The position numbers and the translations under genes are program-made. From assembly GCA_029974985.1 (NCBI GenBank), contig JARKQC010000323.1, forward strand, positions 32,469-96,468: a stretch of 64,000 nt of DNA. The letters are read 5' to 3'. The notes beneath the pieces were generated by a model. It was not told where the DNA came from and did not search any database. It saw nothing but the letters and a program-made list of their open reading frames with translations. Positions within the stretch are counted from its first letter, which is position 1, and each line of letters starts with the position of its first letter. The DNA comes from Bacteroidota bacterium (GTDB lineage: Bacteria; Bacteroidota; Ignavibacteria; Kapaibacteriales; UBA2268). Below are positions 1-8,302 of the stretch, one piece after another.

Positions 1-756
1 AGGCATATTACGATATTTAGAAATAGCATTTACTAAATAATCGTATCTTTGTTGGATAAGTACCCTTAATTGATATTTTGCGGAATCGGTATATTTTGTT
101 TCGCCATACATATCGCCAGCACTTTTGAAATCTTCAAAATGAATAACAAGATAATCAATACCTATTTTTTCAAAAAACCCTTTAAAAAATACTGATGACG
201 CACTTAAACCGTTAAATTCAAGCAAACCTTCGCCAGGCATAAAAATTGAGTCAGCGGGCAGAACATTAAAATATTGAGACTCTGCGCCTACTTCCATAAA
301 AGCATAAATAAACTTGCCCGACTTTTTAAAATCATCGAGTACTCCTTGTAATTCAACAGCTTTTGCAAAACCAATATTACTCAAACCCTGTTTTATGTAA
401 ATGCCTTTAATATCATTGTCATTTGCCGCATTTCTAATAGCTTTGATAGTCTCATAAAAAGAAGCGCTATTTTTATTTCCACTAAAAAATGAAAAAGGAT
501 TACTTTTAGAATATTCTTGCATTCCATCATCAAAAGTCAGATATAAGACTGAATTTTTCTTAACCTCGACAGTTTGTTTTTCAAAAGCTCCACCAATTTG
601 TGATATTATGACAGCTATGAATACAAAAAATAATGCTACTACAACACCAATAATTAATAATGGTATCCACCAATTACTACTTTTTCGCTTAGGAGTGCGA
701 TAAGGTGGAGGGTATGGTGGCATTTTTTGAGACGGTTGTTGGTAATTATCTTCCAT
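1..756 (-). CDS. sppA: Signal peptide peptidase SppA (partial, C-terminal part outside window)
   Basis: I translated this by hand from the ATG at 756 down to base 1; it is open throughout (252 codons) and runs off the left edge. The start is followed by a proline-rich cytoplasmic stretch, one transmembrane helix near residues 27-48, and then a domain with the SppA-like motifs LYLTFDDGMQEYS and NDIKGIYIK. The FKSAGDMYGETKYT segment resembles the region around the catalytic lysine of the long (67K) SppA type. SppA is a membrane-anchored serine/lysine peptidase of the S49 family that degrades leftover signal peptides. The catalytic serine half lies beyond the window, so activity cannot be judged. 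It is divergent from the PAP2-like gene. Confidence 0.85.
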   Translation of the reverse strand, partial: MEDNYQQPSQKMPPYPPPYRTPKRKSSNWWIPLLIIGVVVALFFVFIAVIISQIGGAFEKQTVEVKKNSVLYLTFDDGMQEYSKSNPFSFFSGNKNSASFYETIKAIRNAANDNDIKGIYIKQGLSNIGFAKAVELQGVLDDFKKSGKFIYAFMEVGAESQYFNVLPADSIFMPGEGLLEFNGLSASSVFFKGFFEKIGIDYLVIHFEDFKSAGDMYGETKYTDSAKYQLRVLIQQRYDYLVNAISKYRNMP

Positions 757-830
757 AATTTTCCTATTTATTTAATTGAATAAACTATATTTTATTTATT
801 GAATATTACGTTAATTATTATGTAATGTTA

Positions 831-838
831 CAAATTTA
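831..838 (-). promoter_or_regulatory. Possible -7 element of the sppA promoter
   Basis: The minus strand reads TAAATTTG, an exact match to the Bacteroidota -7 element TAnnTTTG, 75 bases upstream of the sppA start. No TTTG sits at the expected -33 position, so this is only half a promoter. The rest of the 757-919 spacer is plain A+T-rich sequence. Confidence 0.35.
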
Positions 839-919
839 AAAATAATATATTTTTTATCATAATACAATAAGATTTAATTATTTTTATCAATATTCTAATT
901 TGCTAATCATTTAAGTAAA

Positions 920-1570
920 ATGTTTAAAAAAATTGTAGATATTTGGAAATTAGAATTAAAAGATAAAACATTTATTTATCAAATAATATTTTCTTTTCTT
1001 AGTGTAATAATTGGATTAGTAATTTTTACAAGGTTTCTTTCTTTCATTGAAGACCGACCTGGTATAATTATTCCAGACCCAATTCTTTCTTGGTTTAATC
1101 CAATTGATATATCTTGGTTTACATTTATTGTAATGTATTCAACGGTTATAATTGCAATAATTAGTTTATTGCAAAGCCCCAAAGCCTTAATTTTGGGATT
1201 GCAAAGTTATGTATTAATGCTATTAATACGAATTGTGGCAATGTATTCAATACCATTAGAAGCGCCTGCAACTATTTTACCACTTATTGACCCTATGGTA
1301 TCCGAAGTTGGAGTTGGTAAACTTATGACCAAAGATTTATTTTTCTCTGGGCATACTGCTACAATATATATAATGTATCTTGTTTCTCAAAAGAAATACT
1401 TTAGATATTTCTTTTTAGTTGCTACGATTATTATAGCAATAGCAGTATTAGTGCAGCACGTTCATTATTCTGTTGATGTAATTGCGGCACCATTTTTTGG
1501 ATATTGCTCTTATAGAATAATGTATCTATTTCACAAAAAATATAATAATCTTTTTAAAGATTACAATTAA
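920..1570 (+). CDS. PAP2-related membrane phosphatase-like protein
   Basis: A 216-residue integral membrane protein with about six hydrophobic segments. Near residues 143-146 it has SGHT, and near 181-187 HVHYSVD, which are the C2- and C3-type motifs of the PAP2_C / sphingomyelin-synthase-like branch of lipid phosphatases and phosphotransferases. The conserved histidines and aspartate are all present, so it is probably active in the membrane on a lipid phosphate or head group; the substrate cannot be read from the sequence. The ATG at 920 is the only sensible start. It stands alone, divergent from sppA and convergent with the NlpE-like gene. Confidence 0.7.
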   Translation: MFKKIVDIWKLELKDKTFIYQIIFSFLSVIIGLVIFTRFLSFIEDRPGIIIPDPILSWFNPIDISWFTFIVMYSTVIIAIISLLQSPKALILGLQSYVLMLLIRIVAMYSIPLEAPATILPLIDPMVSEVGVGKLMTKDLFFSGHTATIYIMYLVSQKKYFRYFFLVATIIIAIAVLVQHVHYSVDVIAAPFFGYCSYRIMYLFHKKYNNLFKDYN

Positions 1571-1590
1571 AATTATGTTTTATTTTTTAA

Positions 1591-2436
1591 TTATTTAACT
1601 AATTTGAATTTTGCTATTGGTGCGCTAATGCCTTTTCTTAATATCAAAATATTATTTTCGACATAATAATTATCAATAGTATCAAAAATTGTCATAAATT
1701 TATCTTCAATATCTTGACGTGTACAAAATGCAAGTGTCTTAGTAATTTGTCCAAAAAATATTCTATCATTAGTAGTAACATGAAAAGGGCCGCTGAAATA
1801 ATTACAGCCTGCAAAACCACTCATATTTCCATTTTTTTCAAATTTAATATCTGTTGCTTTTTCTTTTAATTCTTTATTAGGTGTTGGAATAGTAATTCCA
1901 TTTAATTCAATTAATTGCCACGTTTTATCAATAAGTTGCTCATAATACATATTCATAGGATTAGAATTTTCTTTTTCAAACACATATTCATCTTGTAAAG
2001 AGCCAAGAATACGGTTTCCATTAATATCAAGTTGTATTAGAGAATTTTCTGCAAGCTGATATTGATTAGGAGCATCTTTTATGTCTTTTAAAATAATTCT
2101 ATCTTCTGCATCGTTCCAAATAAAAGAACCTTTTTTCTCTGTAAATTCCATACTTTTACCAATATATCTATATTTTAGAGTATAAGATTCATTATCGTTA
2201 AGAGTTAAAAAAGTTTCTATTCCGCTACAATCAGCGCAGGGAATGAATCCTTTGTATGTACCTTGCCAATTAGTATTCGACTTTGTTTTATGAAATCTAT
2301 CTTCATAATTGTTAGATTGTTCTTTGGTTGTAGTAGTTTTAGAAATATCTTCTTTCTTTTCGATATTATGGCTACATGAAATAATTAATACAATTGCCAA
2401 TAATAAAATAGTTTTTATCCACATAAATAGACTCAT
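1591..2436 (-). CDS. Lipoprotein with NlpE-type and META domains
   Basis: This is a 281-residue lipoprotein. An N-terminal hydrophobic segment ends in a lipobox (LIISC, cysteine near 21). Residues about 58-150 carry the NlpE N-terminal domain, including the CADCSG cysteine pair (CxxC) and the copper-resistance-like strand pattern. Residues about 185-280 form a META/HslJ domain (KTWQLIELNG, then SGFAGCNYFSG). NlpE in enterobacteria senses envelope and lipoprotein-sorting stress, and META domains occur in heat-shock envelope lipoproteins. The combination suggests an outer-membrane-associated stress protein; the specific role is inferred. A second ATG at 2424 would still leave the lipobox intact. 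Confidence 0.75.
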   Translation of the reverse strand: MSLFMWIKTILLLAIVLIISCSHNIEKKEDISKTTTTKEQSNNYEDRFHKTKSNTNWQGTYKGFIPCADCSGIETFLTLNDNESYTLKYRYIGKSMEFTEKKGSFIWNDAEDRIILKDIKDAPNQYQLAENSLIQLDINGNRILGSLQDEYVFEKENSNPMNMYYEQLIDKTWQLIELNGITIPTPNKELKEKATDIKFEKNGNMSGFAGCNYFSGPFHVTTNDRIFFGQITKTLAFCTRQDIEDKFMTIFDTIDNYYVENNILILRKGISAPIAKFKLVK

Positions 2437-2588
2437 AGCAAAAAAAATAATACAAAATATGTATTTTAAACGTTTATAAGAAAAAATAATTATGAAAATG
2501 TTTTAAAAATCTAATTTTTTGAATATATTTATAATAAATAAAGATTAATAATTCTTTTTATTTATTGTGAAAAATTTGAGGAAATAAA

Positions 2589-3347
2589 ATGATTAAAATT
2601 GAATTACCAGATGAAATGCTCCAAACTTTGGTAAAAGCAAATAATGTAGCTGTATTAACTGGTGCAGGCATTTCAGCTGAAAGTGGAATACAAACTTTTA
2701 GAGACCCCCAGGGATTATGGGCAAAATTTAATCCCGTAGAATTAGCAAGTATGGACGGATTTATGTCAAACCCTAATCTTGTATGGGATTGGTATCAATA
2801 TCGTAGAGAAATTATTAGTAAAGCTAAACCTAACCCAGGTCATATTGCAATTGCAGAAATGAAAAATTTATTTCCCAAATTTACACTAATAACTCAAAAT
2901 GTAGATAGACTTCACCAGAGAGCTGGTTCGGATAACGTCATAGAACTTCATGGAAATATTGTTGAAAATTATTGTGTTAGTTGTAATACGCCATTTTTAG
3001 AAAATATTGATTTTGAGAATAAAGAATTGCCTAAGTGTAAAAAATGTGGCGGATTGATAAGACCAAATGTTGTTTGGTTTGGAGAAATGTTGCCTTATGA
3101 TGCGTTGCAGGATGCAAATAGTGTAGCAGAAACTGCTGATTTTTTCTTTTCTATTGGAACATCTGCAGAAGTATATCCAGCGGCAAATTTACCGATAATT
3201 GCTAAAAATCATGGAGCTTATGTTGTTGAAATAAATCCTAATGCAACTTCAATTTCGGGATATATGAATCAAACTTTTAATTATCCAGCAGGCGAGGTTT
3301 TACCACTTTTTATAAATGATATAAAAAAAATTAAAGGCGAAAAATGA
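2589..3347 (+). CDS. cobB: NAD-dependent protein deacylase (sirtuin, CobB/SIRT5-like)
   Basis: The 252-residue protein has all sirtuin signatures: GAGISAESGI (25-34), TQNVDRLHQRAG (102-113), the catalytic histidine 121 in ELHGN, and four zinc cysteines at 129, 132, 150 and 153. Tyr69 and Arg72 (WYQYRRE) form the Y-x-x-R pair that marks class III sirtuins able to remove succinyl and malonyl groups as well as acetyl. A start-proximal GAGGAAA lies just upstream of the ATG. The stop overlaps the acpS start by four bases (ATGA), so the two genes are very probably co-translated, with a GNAT acyltransferase following in the same way. Confidence 0.92.
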   Translation: MIKIELPDEMLQTLVKANNVAVLTGAGISAESGIQTFRDPQGLWAKFNPVELASMDGFMSNPNLVWDWYQYRREIISKAKPNPGHIAIAEMKNLFPKFTLITQNVDRLHQRAGSDNVIELHGNIVENYCVSCNTPFLENIDFENKELPKCKKCGGLIRPNVVWFGEMLPYDALQDANSVAETADFFFSIGTSAEVYPAANLPIIAKNHGAYVVEINPNATSISGYMNQTFNYPAGEVLPLFINDIKKIKGEK

Positions 3348-3718
3348 TATTTGGAATTGGTACCGATATAATTGAAACTTCGAGAATTCAAACTGCTATC
3401 GAAAAATATGGTAAGCGTTTTTTAAATAGATTATTTACCGAATTAGAACAAGAATATTGTGATAGTTTTAATGATACAAAATTCGTGCATTATGCCGCAA
3501 GATTTGCCGCAAAAGAATCGTTTAGTAAAGCAATTGGAACTGGAATTACTCAAGGTTTTAAATTTACAGATGTCAGTGTGAAAAATTTGCCGAGCGGTGA
3601 GCCCAAAATTATTCTCGATGGTGAAATGAAAGAAAAATATGGACACCTGAAAATTCATATATCTTTATCTCATACAGATTCAAATTCACTTGCTTTTATA
3701 ATTTTAGAAGAAATATGA
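3344..3718 (+). CDS. acpS: Holo-[acyl-carrier-protein] synthase
   Basis: AcpS transfers 4'-phosphopantetheine from CoA to a serine of acyl carrier protein, needed for the fatty acid synthesis genes at 34-40 kb. At 124 residues it has the family's usual length. The magnesium-binding residues Asp8 (GIGTDII) and Glu58 (FAAKESFSKA) are both present. It overlaps the sirtuin upstream and the GNAT gene downstream by four bases each, giving a tightly coupled trio. Confidence 0.95.
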   Translation: MIFGIGTDIIETSRIQTAIEKYGKRFLNRLFTELEQEYCDSFNDTKFVHYAARFAAKESFSKAIGTGITQGFKFTDVSVKNLPSGEPKIILDGEMKEKYGHLKIHISLSHTDSNSLAFIILEEI

Positions 3719-4224
3719 TAAGATTAGCTACATTAAATGATTTATCACAAATAAATGATATTTATAATTATGCTATTGATACTCGTATGGCAACAGCTGA
3801 TTTAGAATATTTAACAATATCTGAAAGAGTTAAATGGTTCGAGAATCACAATAATAATAAATATCCCATTTTTGTATATGAAAAAAATAATCACGTAGCG
3901 GCTTGGTTATCGGTTAGCCCGTATAGAGAAAATCGAAAAGCATTGATAAATGTTGTTGAGATTAGTTATTATGTTCATAAGAATTTTTTTCGTCAAGGAA
4001 TAGCACAAGAATTAATTAAATTTATTATTGATAATTCTGAAAGATATGGTATAAAAATTATAATTTGCATATTGTTAGAAATTAATACTCCAAGTATTAA
4101 ACTACTTGAAAAACTTGGATTCGAAAAATGGGCAAATTTGCCAAATATTGTTAATCTTGAAAACCTGGTTTGTAGTCATTTGTATTATGGCTTAGTTATC
4201 TCAAAATATCATAATAATTTTTGA
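3715..4224 (+). CDS. GNAT N-acetyltransferase, phosphinothricin-acetyltransferase-like
   Basis: A 169-residue single-domain GNAT protein. It opens with IRLATLNDLSQINDIYNYAI, typical of the phosphinothricin/arsinothricin acetyltransferase (Pat/MddA-like) branch. Near residues 98-104 it has FFRQGIA, a variant of the acetyl-CoA-binding R/Q-x-x-G-x-A loop. The second half matches the fold (INTPSIKLLEKLGFE). Pat-like enzymes acetylate small amino-acid analogues such as methionine sulfoximine; the substrate here is unknown. It starts inside the acpS stop codon. Confidence 0.8.
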   Translation: MIRLATLNDLSQINDIYNYAIDTRMATADLEYLTISERVKWFENHNNNKYPIFVYEKNNHVAAWLSVSPYRENRKALINVVEISYYVHKNFFRQGIAQELIKFIIDNSERYGIKIIICILLEINTPSIKLLEKLGFEKWANLPNIVNLENLVCSHLYYGLVISKYHNNF

Positions 4225-4239
4225 ATATTAAAAATTGCT

Positions 4240-4271
4240 TTTGTATGAAAATAAATTAAATGTTACCTTTG
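4240..4271 (+). promoter_or_regulatory. Canonical Bacteroidota promoter upstream of tatC
   Basis: TTTG at 4240-4243 and TACCTTTG at 4264-4271 are separated by exactly 20 bases. This matches the -33/-7 consensus TTTG ... TAnnTTTG recognised by the Bacteroidota primary sigma factor. Transcription would start near 4279, leaving a leader of about 37 bases before the tatC ATG at 4316. Confidence 0.75.
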
Positions 4272-4315
4272 TAATCATTTTTTTTAAAAAAATTGATTTT
4301 TAAAAATTAAATATA

Positions 4316-5083
4316 ATGGAAAATAATAATAAAGAAAATATATCTTCTGAAGAAGAAAACGAAATTGGCTTTTTTGACCATTTAGAAGAATTACGAAATA
4401 GAATAATATATTCATTAATTGGAGTTGTCGTTGCTTGTATAATAACAGCAATTTTTATTGACCCTCTTATGAATTTTATATTATTATTACCTGCTAAAAA
4501 CGCTGGAGTTAGCCTGCAAAATTTACAGCCCTTCGGTGTGCCACTTTTATATTTTAAAGTTATATTTTTAAGTGGTATAATACTTTCATTTCCGTTTATA
4601 TTATATCAATTATGGAAGTTTATCGCTCCCGGTCTTTATGACAACGAAAGGCATTGGGTAGCTAAAATCACTTTTTTTACATCATTATGTTTTATTTTAG
4701 GGGTAGTATTTGCATATTATTTAATGATACCCGCAATGCTTGAATTTGCCGCAAATTTTGGCACTGAAACGATAAGAACAGATATTGATGTTACAGAGTA
4801 TTTCGGTTTTATGACAATGATATTGCTTGCTTGTGGTCTTATTTTTGAAATGCCAATGTTATCATTTGTGCTTGCAAAATTAGGTATAATTAACGCTAAA
4901 ATGCTTCGAAAATATTGGAGACACGCGACAGTAGGTATATTGATTATTGCCGCAGTTGTTACGCCAACTCCCGACCCAATAAATCAATTATTTTTTGCAA
5001 TTCCATTAATGATTTTGTACGAAATAAGTATAATAGTAGCAAAATTTTCTGCTAAGAAAAAAGTAGAAGAAGAAACTGAATAA
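4316..5083 (+). CDS. tatC: Sec-independent protein translocase TatC
   Basis: TatC is the core membrane subunit of the twin-arginine translocase and recognises RR signal peptides of folded exported proteins. The 255-residue protein has six transmembrane segments and the N-terminal signature FFDHLEELRNRIIYS (19-33). It also has the conserved FKVIF and VVTPTPDPINQ motifs before the last helices. The acidic N-terminus and C-terminal KKK...EEE tail are cytoplasmic. No tatA/tatB is in this window. Confidence 0.95.
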   Translation: MENNNKENISSEEENEIGFFDHLEELRNRIIYSLIGVVVACIITAIFIDPLMNFILLLPAKNAGVSLQNLQPFGVPLLYFKVIFLSGIILSFPFILYQLWKFIAPGLYDNERHWVAKITFFTSLCFILGVVFAYYLMIPAMLEFAANFGTETIRTDIDVTEYFGFMTMILLACGLIFEMPMLSFVLAKLGIINAKMLRKYWRHATVGILIIAAVVTPTPDPINQLFFAIPLMILYEISIIVAKFSAKKKVEEETE

Positions 5084-5111
5084 TAATATTTAAAATTATT
5101 GAAAAAATAAA

Positions 5112-5146
5112 AGGGCTAAATAAATAATTATAATTTTTTTAGCCCT
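5112..5146. terminator. Bidirectional intrinsic terminator between tatC and ptsN-like gene
   Basis: A 9-bp perfect stem AGGGCTAAA (5112-5120) / TTTAGCCCT (5138-5146) sits between two convergent genes. A-rich sequence lies on its left and T-rich on its right, so it can end transcription from both sides. Confidence 0.8.
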
Positions 5147-5158
5147 ATATGTTTAATT

Positions 5159-5620
5159 TCAAATTAAATCTTCAATGGAATCGAATAGTTTGATAATATC
5201 ATCAGCCCGCTTACATTCTATTAATTGATTACGAAAACTATCATTATTCATTAATCTTGATACTTTACTTAATAATCTAAGATGTAAACTAACATTATTT
5301 TCTGGTCCTAACAACATAAAAGCAATTTTTACGGGAACTCCATCTAAAGAATCAAAGTTTAAAGGATTTTTTAGAATAATTAATGCCGCAATTGATTGAT
5401 TAACGGATTTTGTTTTAGCGTGTGGTAAGGCAATTCCTTTTCCAACGCCAGTAGACATAATACTTTCTCTTTCGTTTACGTCCTTCAAAGCTAAATCTTT
5501 ATCAATGAGTTTTCCAGATTTATCAATTAATTCAATCAAATCATTAAGGAATTGATTTTTTGAATTAGCAGTATGTTCTAATTTGATATTTTCCTTAAAT
5601 AATATATCAGTAATTTTCAT
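5159..5620 (-). CDS. PTS EIIA-like (PtsN / nitrogen-regulatory type) protein
   Basis: A 153-residue single EIIA domain of the fructose/nitrogen class. The phospho-acceptor histidine is conserved at residue 67 in GKGIALPHAKT. It is followed by the typical ALIILKNPLNFDSLDG and VKIAFMLLGP strands. Stand-alone EIIA proteins of this class usually regulate (as PtsN does) rather than transport sugar. No EIIB/EIIC, HPr or EI gene is in the window. It lies 18 bp downstream of the nucleotidyltransferase fusion and is probably co-transcribed with it. Confidence 0.85.
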   Translation of the reverse strand: MKITDILFKENIKLEHTANSKNQFLNDLIELIDKSGKLIDKDLALKDVNERESIMSTGVGKGIALPHAKTKSVNQSIAALIILKNPLNFDSLDGVPVKIAFMLLGPENNVSLHLRLLSKVSRLMNNDSFRNQLIECKRADDIIKLFDSIEDLI

Positions 5621-5638
5621 AGTTTTAAATCTTTATTT

Positions 5639-8140
5639 CTATTTATTTTTCCATAAATTTACAAGTTCAAAATATTTTTGTGCAATTTTTTCAGCACCAT
5701 TTTGAGTACTTGACTCACCAATTATCATAAATGTAGCATTTTCCTTTGCTGGTAGTAATAAAGCTGAATCATCATCATCGAAAATCTTCACCCCTTCGAC
5801 TAATTCTCTTTTTAGATTTTCGGAATGTTCCATAGCGCAACGCATAACAGTACCTTTATATTCCCAAGCAACAGGGGCTTCGAGAATATGTTGATGACGT
5901 TTTGGCAACATTTCATCAATTTGCGAAGGACTAAGATTAGTTTCTGCAAGCATTTCGAGCATTTTTCCAATTGTGAACATACCATCGGAAGCAAATAAAA
6001 ATTCGGGGAATATAAATCCACCGTAAACTCCACCAACGAATAGTACATCTGGGTCGAGTGTAGCCTCCATCATATCGGAATGATTATTTTTAATTCTAAT
6101 GACACTAACATTATAATCTTTTGCAATATCTTCGATTTCGCGTGGTGCAACAATAGAAACTGCAATTTTATATGCTTCTTTATCTTTATGAGTTTCAAGG
6201 AATAGTTTTGTTACGATAGATAATAACCTTACCGAAGAATACCATTTTCCTCTTTCATCTATCAATGCTATTTTTTCAGCGCCAGCCTGCATTCTAAAGC
6301 CTAATTCATAGCCAAGTGAACGCATAATTCTTCCAGTATCATCAATATTTGACGTATTAGCTGTTGGGTCGGGGTGAAATTTAGAGCCATCAACGTAATT
6401 ATTTAACGAAATTACTTCGGCGTGAAGTTTTCCAAGAATATTGGGGAAAATTGTTGATGCAAGACCAAATGAATAATCCATTAATAATTTGAATTTTCTA
6501 TTTATAATTAATTCAGTATTTAATGAATTCAAATATCTTGAAATATAAAATTCTTGAGTTCTTTCTGGAAATGAAATTATACCAACTTTGCTTGCTTTTA
6601 CTCTTTCTATATCTTCGCCAAAGAAAAATCTTTCGATTTTCTTTGTAGTAGAAATCATAATATCACGACCATCTTTATTGAAAATAATAATATCTGTATG
6701 TTCCGGATTTCTTGGTGATTTACGAACGTGTAGTCCACCTATGTATTTTCCAGCTCTAAGTTCTTGACGAGTTTGAGGAATCGAAATTTGTTGTAAATCA
6801 TTAATATTAACCCCCACGGATAATAATCCCGTTGTAATTGAACGTTTAATAATTCTTGATACAGAGTCGGCATCACGACTTGCTATAATAGTTGAATTTT
6901 TACCAAAAGTCATACCCAATGCGGCACCAAATTTAGCACCAAATTCTGGATTAATTTCTAAATTAGATATTCCCGAAATACGTGCATCTGTAAATAATTC
7001 GCGATACCATTTTTCTTCTTGCACCATTGATCTAAATAATGATGCACCCTCATCAATTGTCTTTCGGGGCCATAATTTGATATTTGAAAATAAATGTGCA
7101 TCTTTTCCTATTTTACAATGCTCGGCAATAAAAACATTTTCTGCAATATGAACTTTATCTTGTATCTCGACATTATTGCAAACAACATCTTCGGTCATAT
7201 CAACCATATCGCCAATTTTTACATCATTCCAAATTGTTACACTTCTTAAATTACAGCCATTTCCAATCGTTACATTATCTCCAATAACACAATTTTCAAT
7301 TTTGCAATTTTCGCCTATAGATGAATTTTTTCCAATTAAATTCTTTTTTGTTAATTTTGTTGAATTTGCGATAATTGTATTATCACCTTTAATAATATCG
7401 CTATCCCAATTCATATTAAAGCCAAGATTTACGTTACCGCTTAAAGCATCGTGTTGTCCAATCTGATATTCGTTTAAATTGCCCACATCACGCCAGTAAC
7501 CTTCAGCAATATAGCCATAAAGTGGCATTTTTCTTTTTAGCATAGTTGGGAATAAATCTTTACTAAAATCAAATTCACTTTGATAAGGGATAAGTTCTAA
7601 AGCCTCAGGTTCTAAAATATAGATACCCGTATTAATTGTATCAGAAAACACTTGTCCCCAAGATGGTTTCTCTAAAAACTTAACAATTTTGCCATCATTA
7701 TCGGTTATTACAATTCCATATTCAATTGGAGAACTTACTCTTGTGAGTAGTAGAGTTGCTAAAGAGCCTTTTTCTTCGTGAAATTTTATTGCCTTTGATA
7801 AATCGAAATCTGTTAGTACATCGCCACTTATAACAATACATCTTTCATCTAAATGTTTATAAGCATTTTTAACAGCACCAGCAGTGCCGTAATCAGCCTG
7901 AGCAAGAACGTAACTCATCGAAATATCAAAATTTTTACCATCTTCGAAATGATCAATGATTACGTTTGGCTGAAAATATAATAATGAAATTATATCTTTA
8001 ATAGAATGCTTTTTTAGTAAATTTACAATATGTCCCATCATAGGAACATTTAAAATCGGCACCATTGGCTTTGGAATCTGCATTGTAAGTGGGCGTAATC
8101 TTGTTCCAAAACCGCCCGCCATAATTACAGCTTTATTCAT
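5639..8140 (-). CDS. Nucleotidyltransferase / phosphomannomutase-like fusion protein
   Basis: An 833-residue protein of three parts. Residues 1-235 are a sugar-1-phosphate nucleotidyltransferase (MAGGFGTRLRPLT at 7-19, GDVLTDFD near 106, EKPSWG near 157), probably making GDP-mannose or a similar nucleotide sugar. Residues about 250-360 are a left-handed beta-helix of hexapeptide repeats. Residues about 385-833 are a phosphomannomutase-like region. The last part looks degenerate: the phosphoserine loop reads HVRKSPRNP (471-479), the metal-binding DGDGDR motif is replaced by QAGAEKIALID (618-628), and the sugar-binding GEESGH by GGVYGGF (703-709). Similar fusions occur in cyanobacteria and actinobacteria. 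AGGAG lies just before the ATG. Confidence 0.85.
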   Translation of the reverse strand: MNKAVIMAGGFGTRLRPLTMQIPKPMVPILNVPMMGHIVNLLKKHSIKDIISLLYFQPNVIIDHFEDGKNFDISMSYVLAQADYGTAGAVKNAYKHLDERCIVISGDVLTDFDLSKAIKFHEEKGSLATLLLTRVSSPIEYGIVITDNDGKIVKFLEKPSWGQVFSDTINTGIYILEPEALELIPYQSEFDFSKDLFPTMLKRKMPLYGYIAEGYWRDVGNLNEYQIGQHDALSGNVNLGFNMNWDSDIIKGDNTIIANSTKLTKKNLIGKNSSIGENCKIENCVIGDNVTIGNGCNLRSVTIWNDVKIGDMVDMTEDVVCNNVEIQDKVHIAENVFIAEHCKIGKDAHLFSNIKLWPRKTIDEGASLFRSMVQEEKWYRELFTDARISGISNLEINPEFGAKFGAALGMTFGKNSTIIASRDADSVSRIIKRSITTGLLSVGVNINDLQQISIPQTRQELRAGKYIGGLHVRKSPRNPEHTDIIIFNKDGRDIMISTTKKIERFFFGEDIERVKASKVGIISFPERTQEFYISRYLNSLNTELIINRKFKLLMDYSFGLASTIFPNILGKLHAEVISLNNYVDGSKFHPDPTANTSNIDDTGRIMRSLGYELGFRMQAGAEKIALIDERGKWYSSVRLLSIVTKLFLETHKDKEAYKIAVSIVAPREIEDIAKDYNVSVIRIKNNHSDMMEATLDPDVLFVGGVYGGFIFPEFLFASDGMFTIGKMLEMLAETNLSPSQIDEMLPKRHQHILEAPVAWEYKGTVMRCAMEHSENLKRELVEGVKIFDDDDSALLLPAKENATFMIIGESSTQNGAEKIAQKYFELVNLWKNK

Positions 8141-8302
8141 ATTTAACTCCTAAAAAAATTGATTTTTTTTTGCATTGATAAACATTGCAATATATTATTT
8201 TAATTATAAAGCATCAAACAAAAAAAATGATTTTGACTTAAATGTTTACTTTTTTCTTATTTTAGTAAAAGAATTTTTGTAAAATAATGAAAATGATTTA
8301 AT

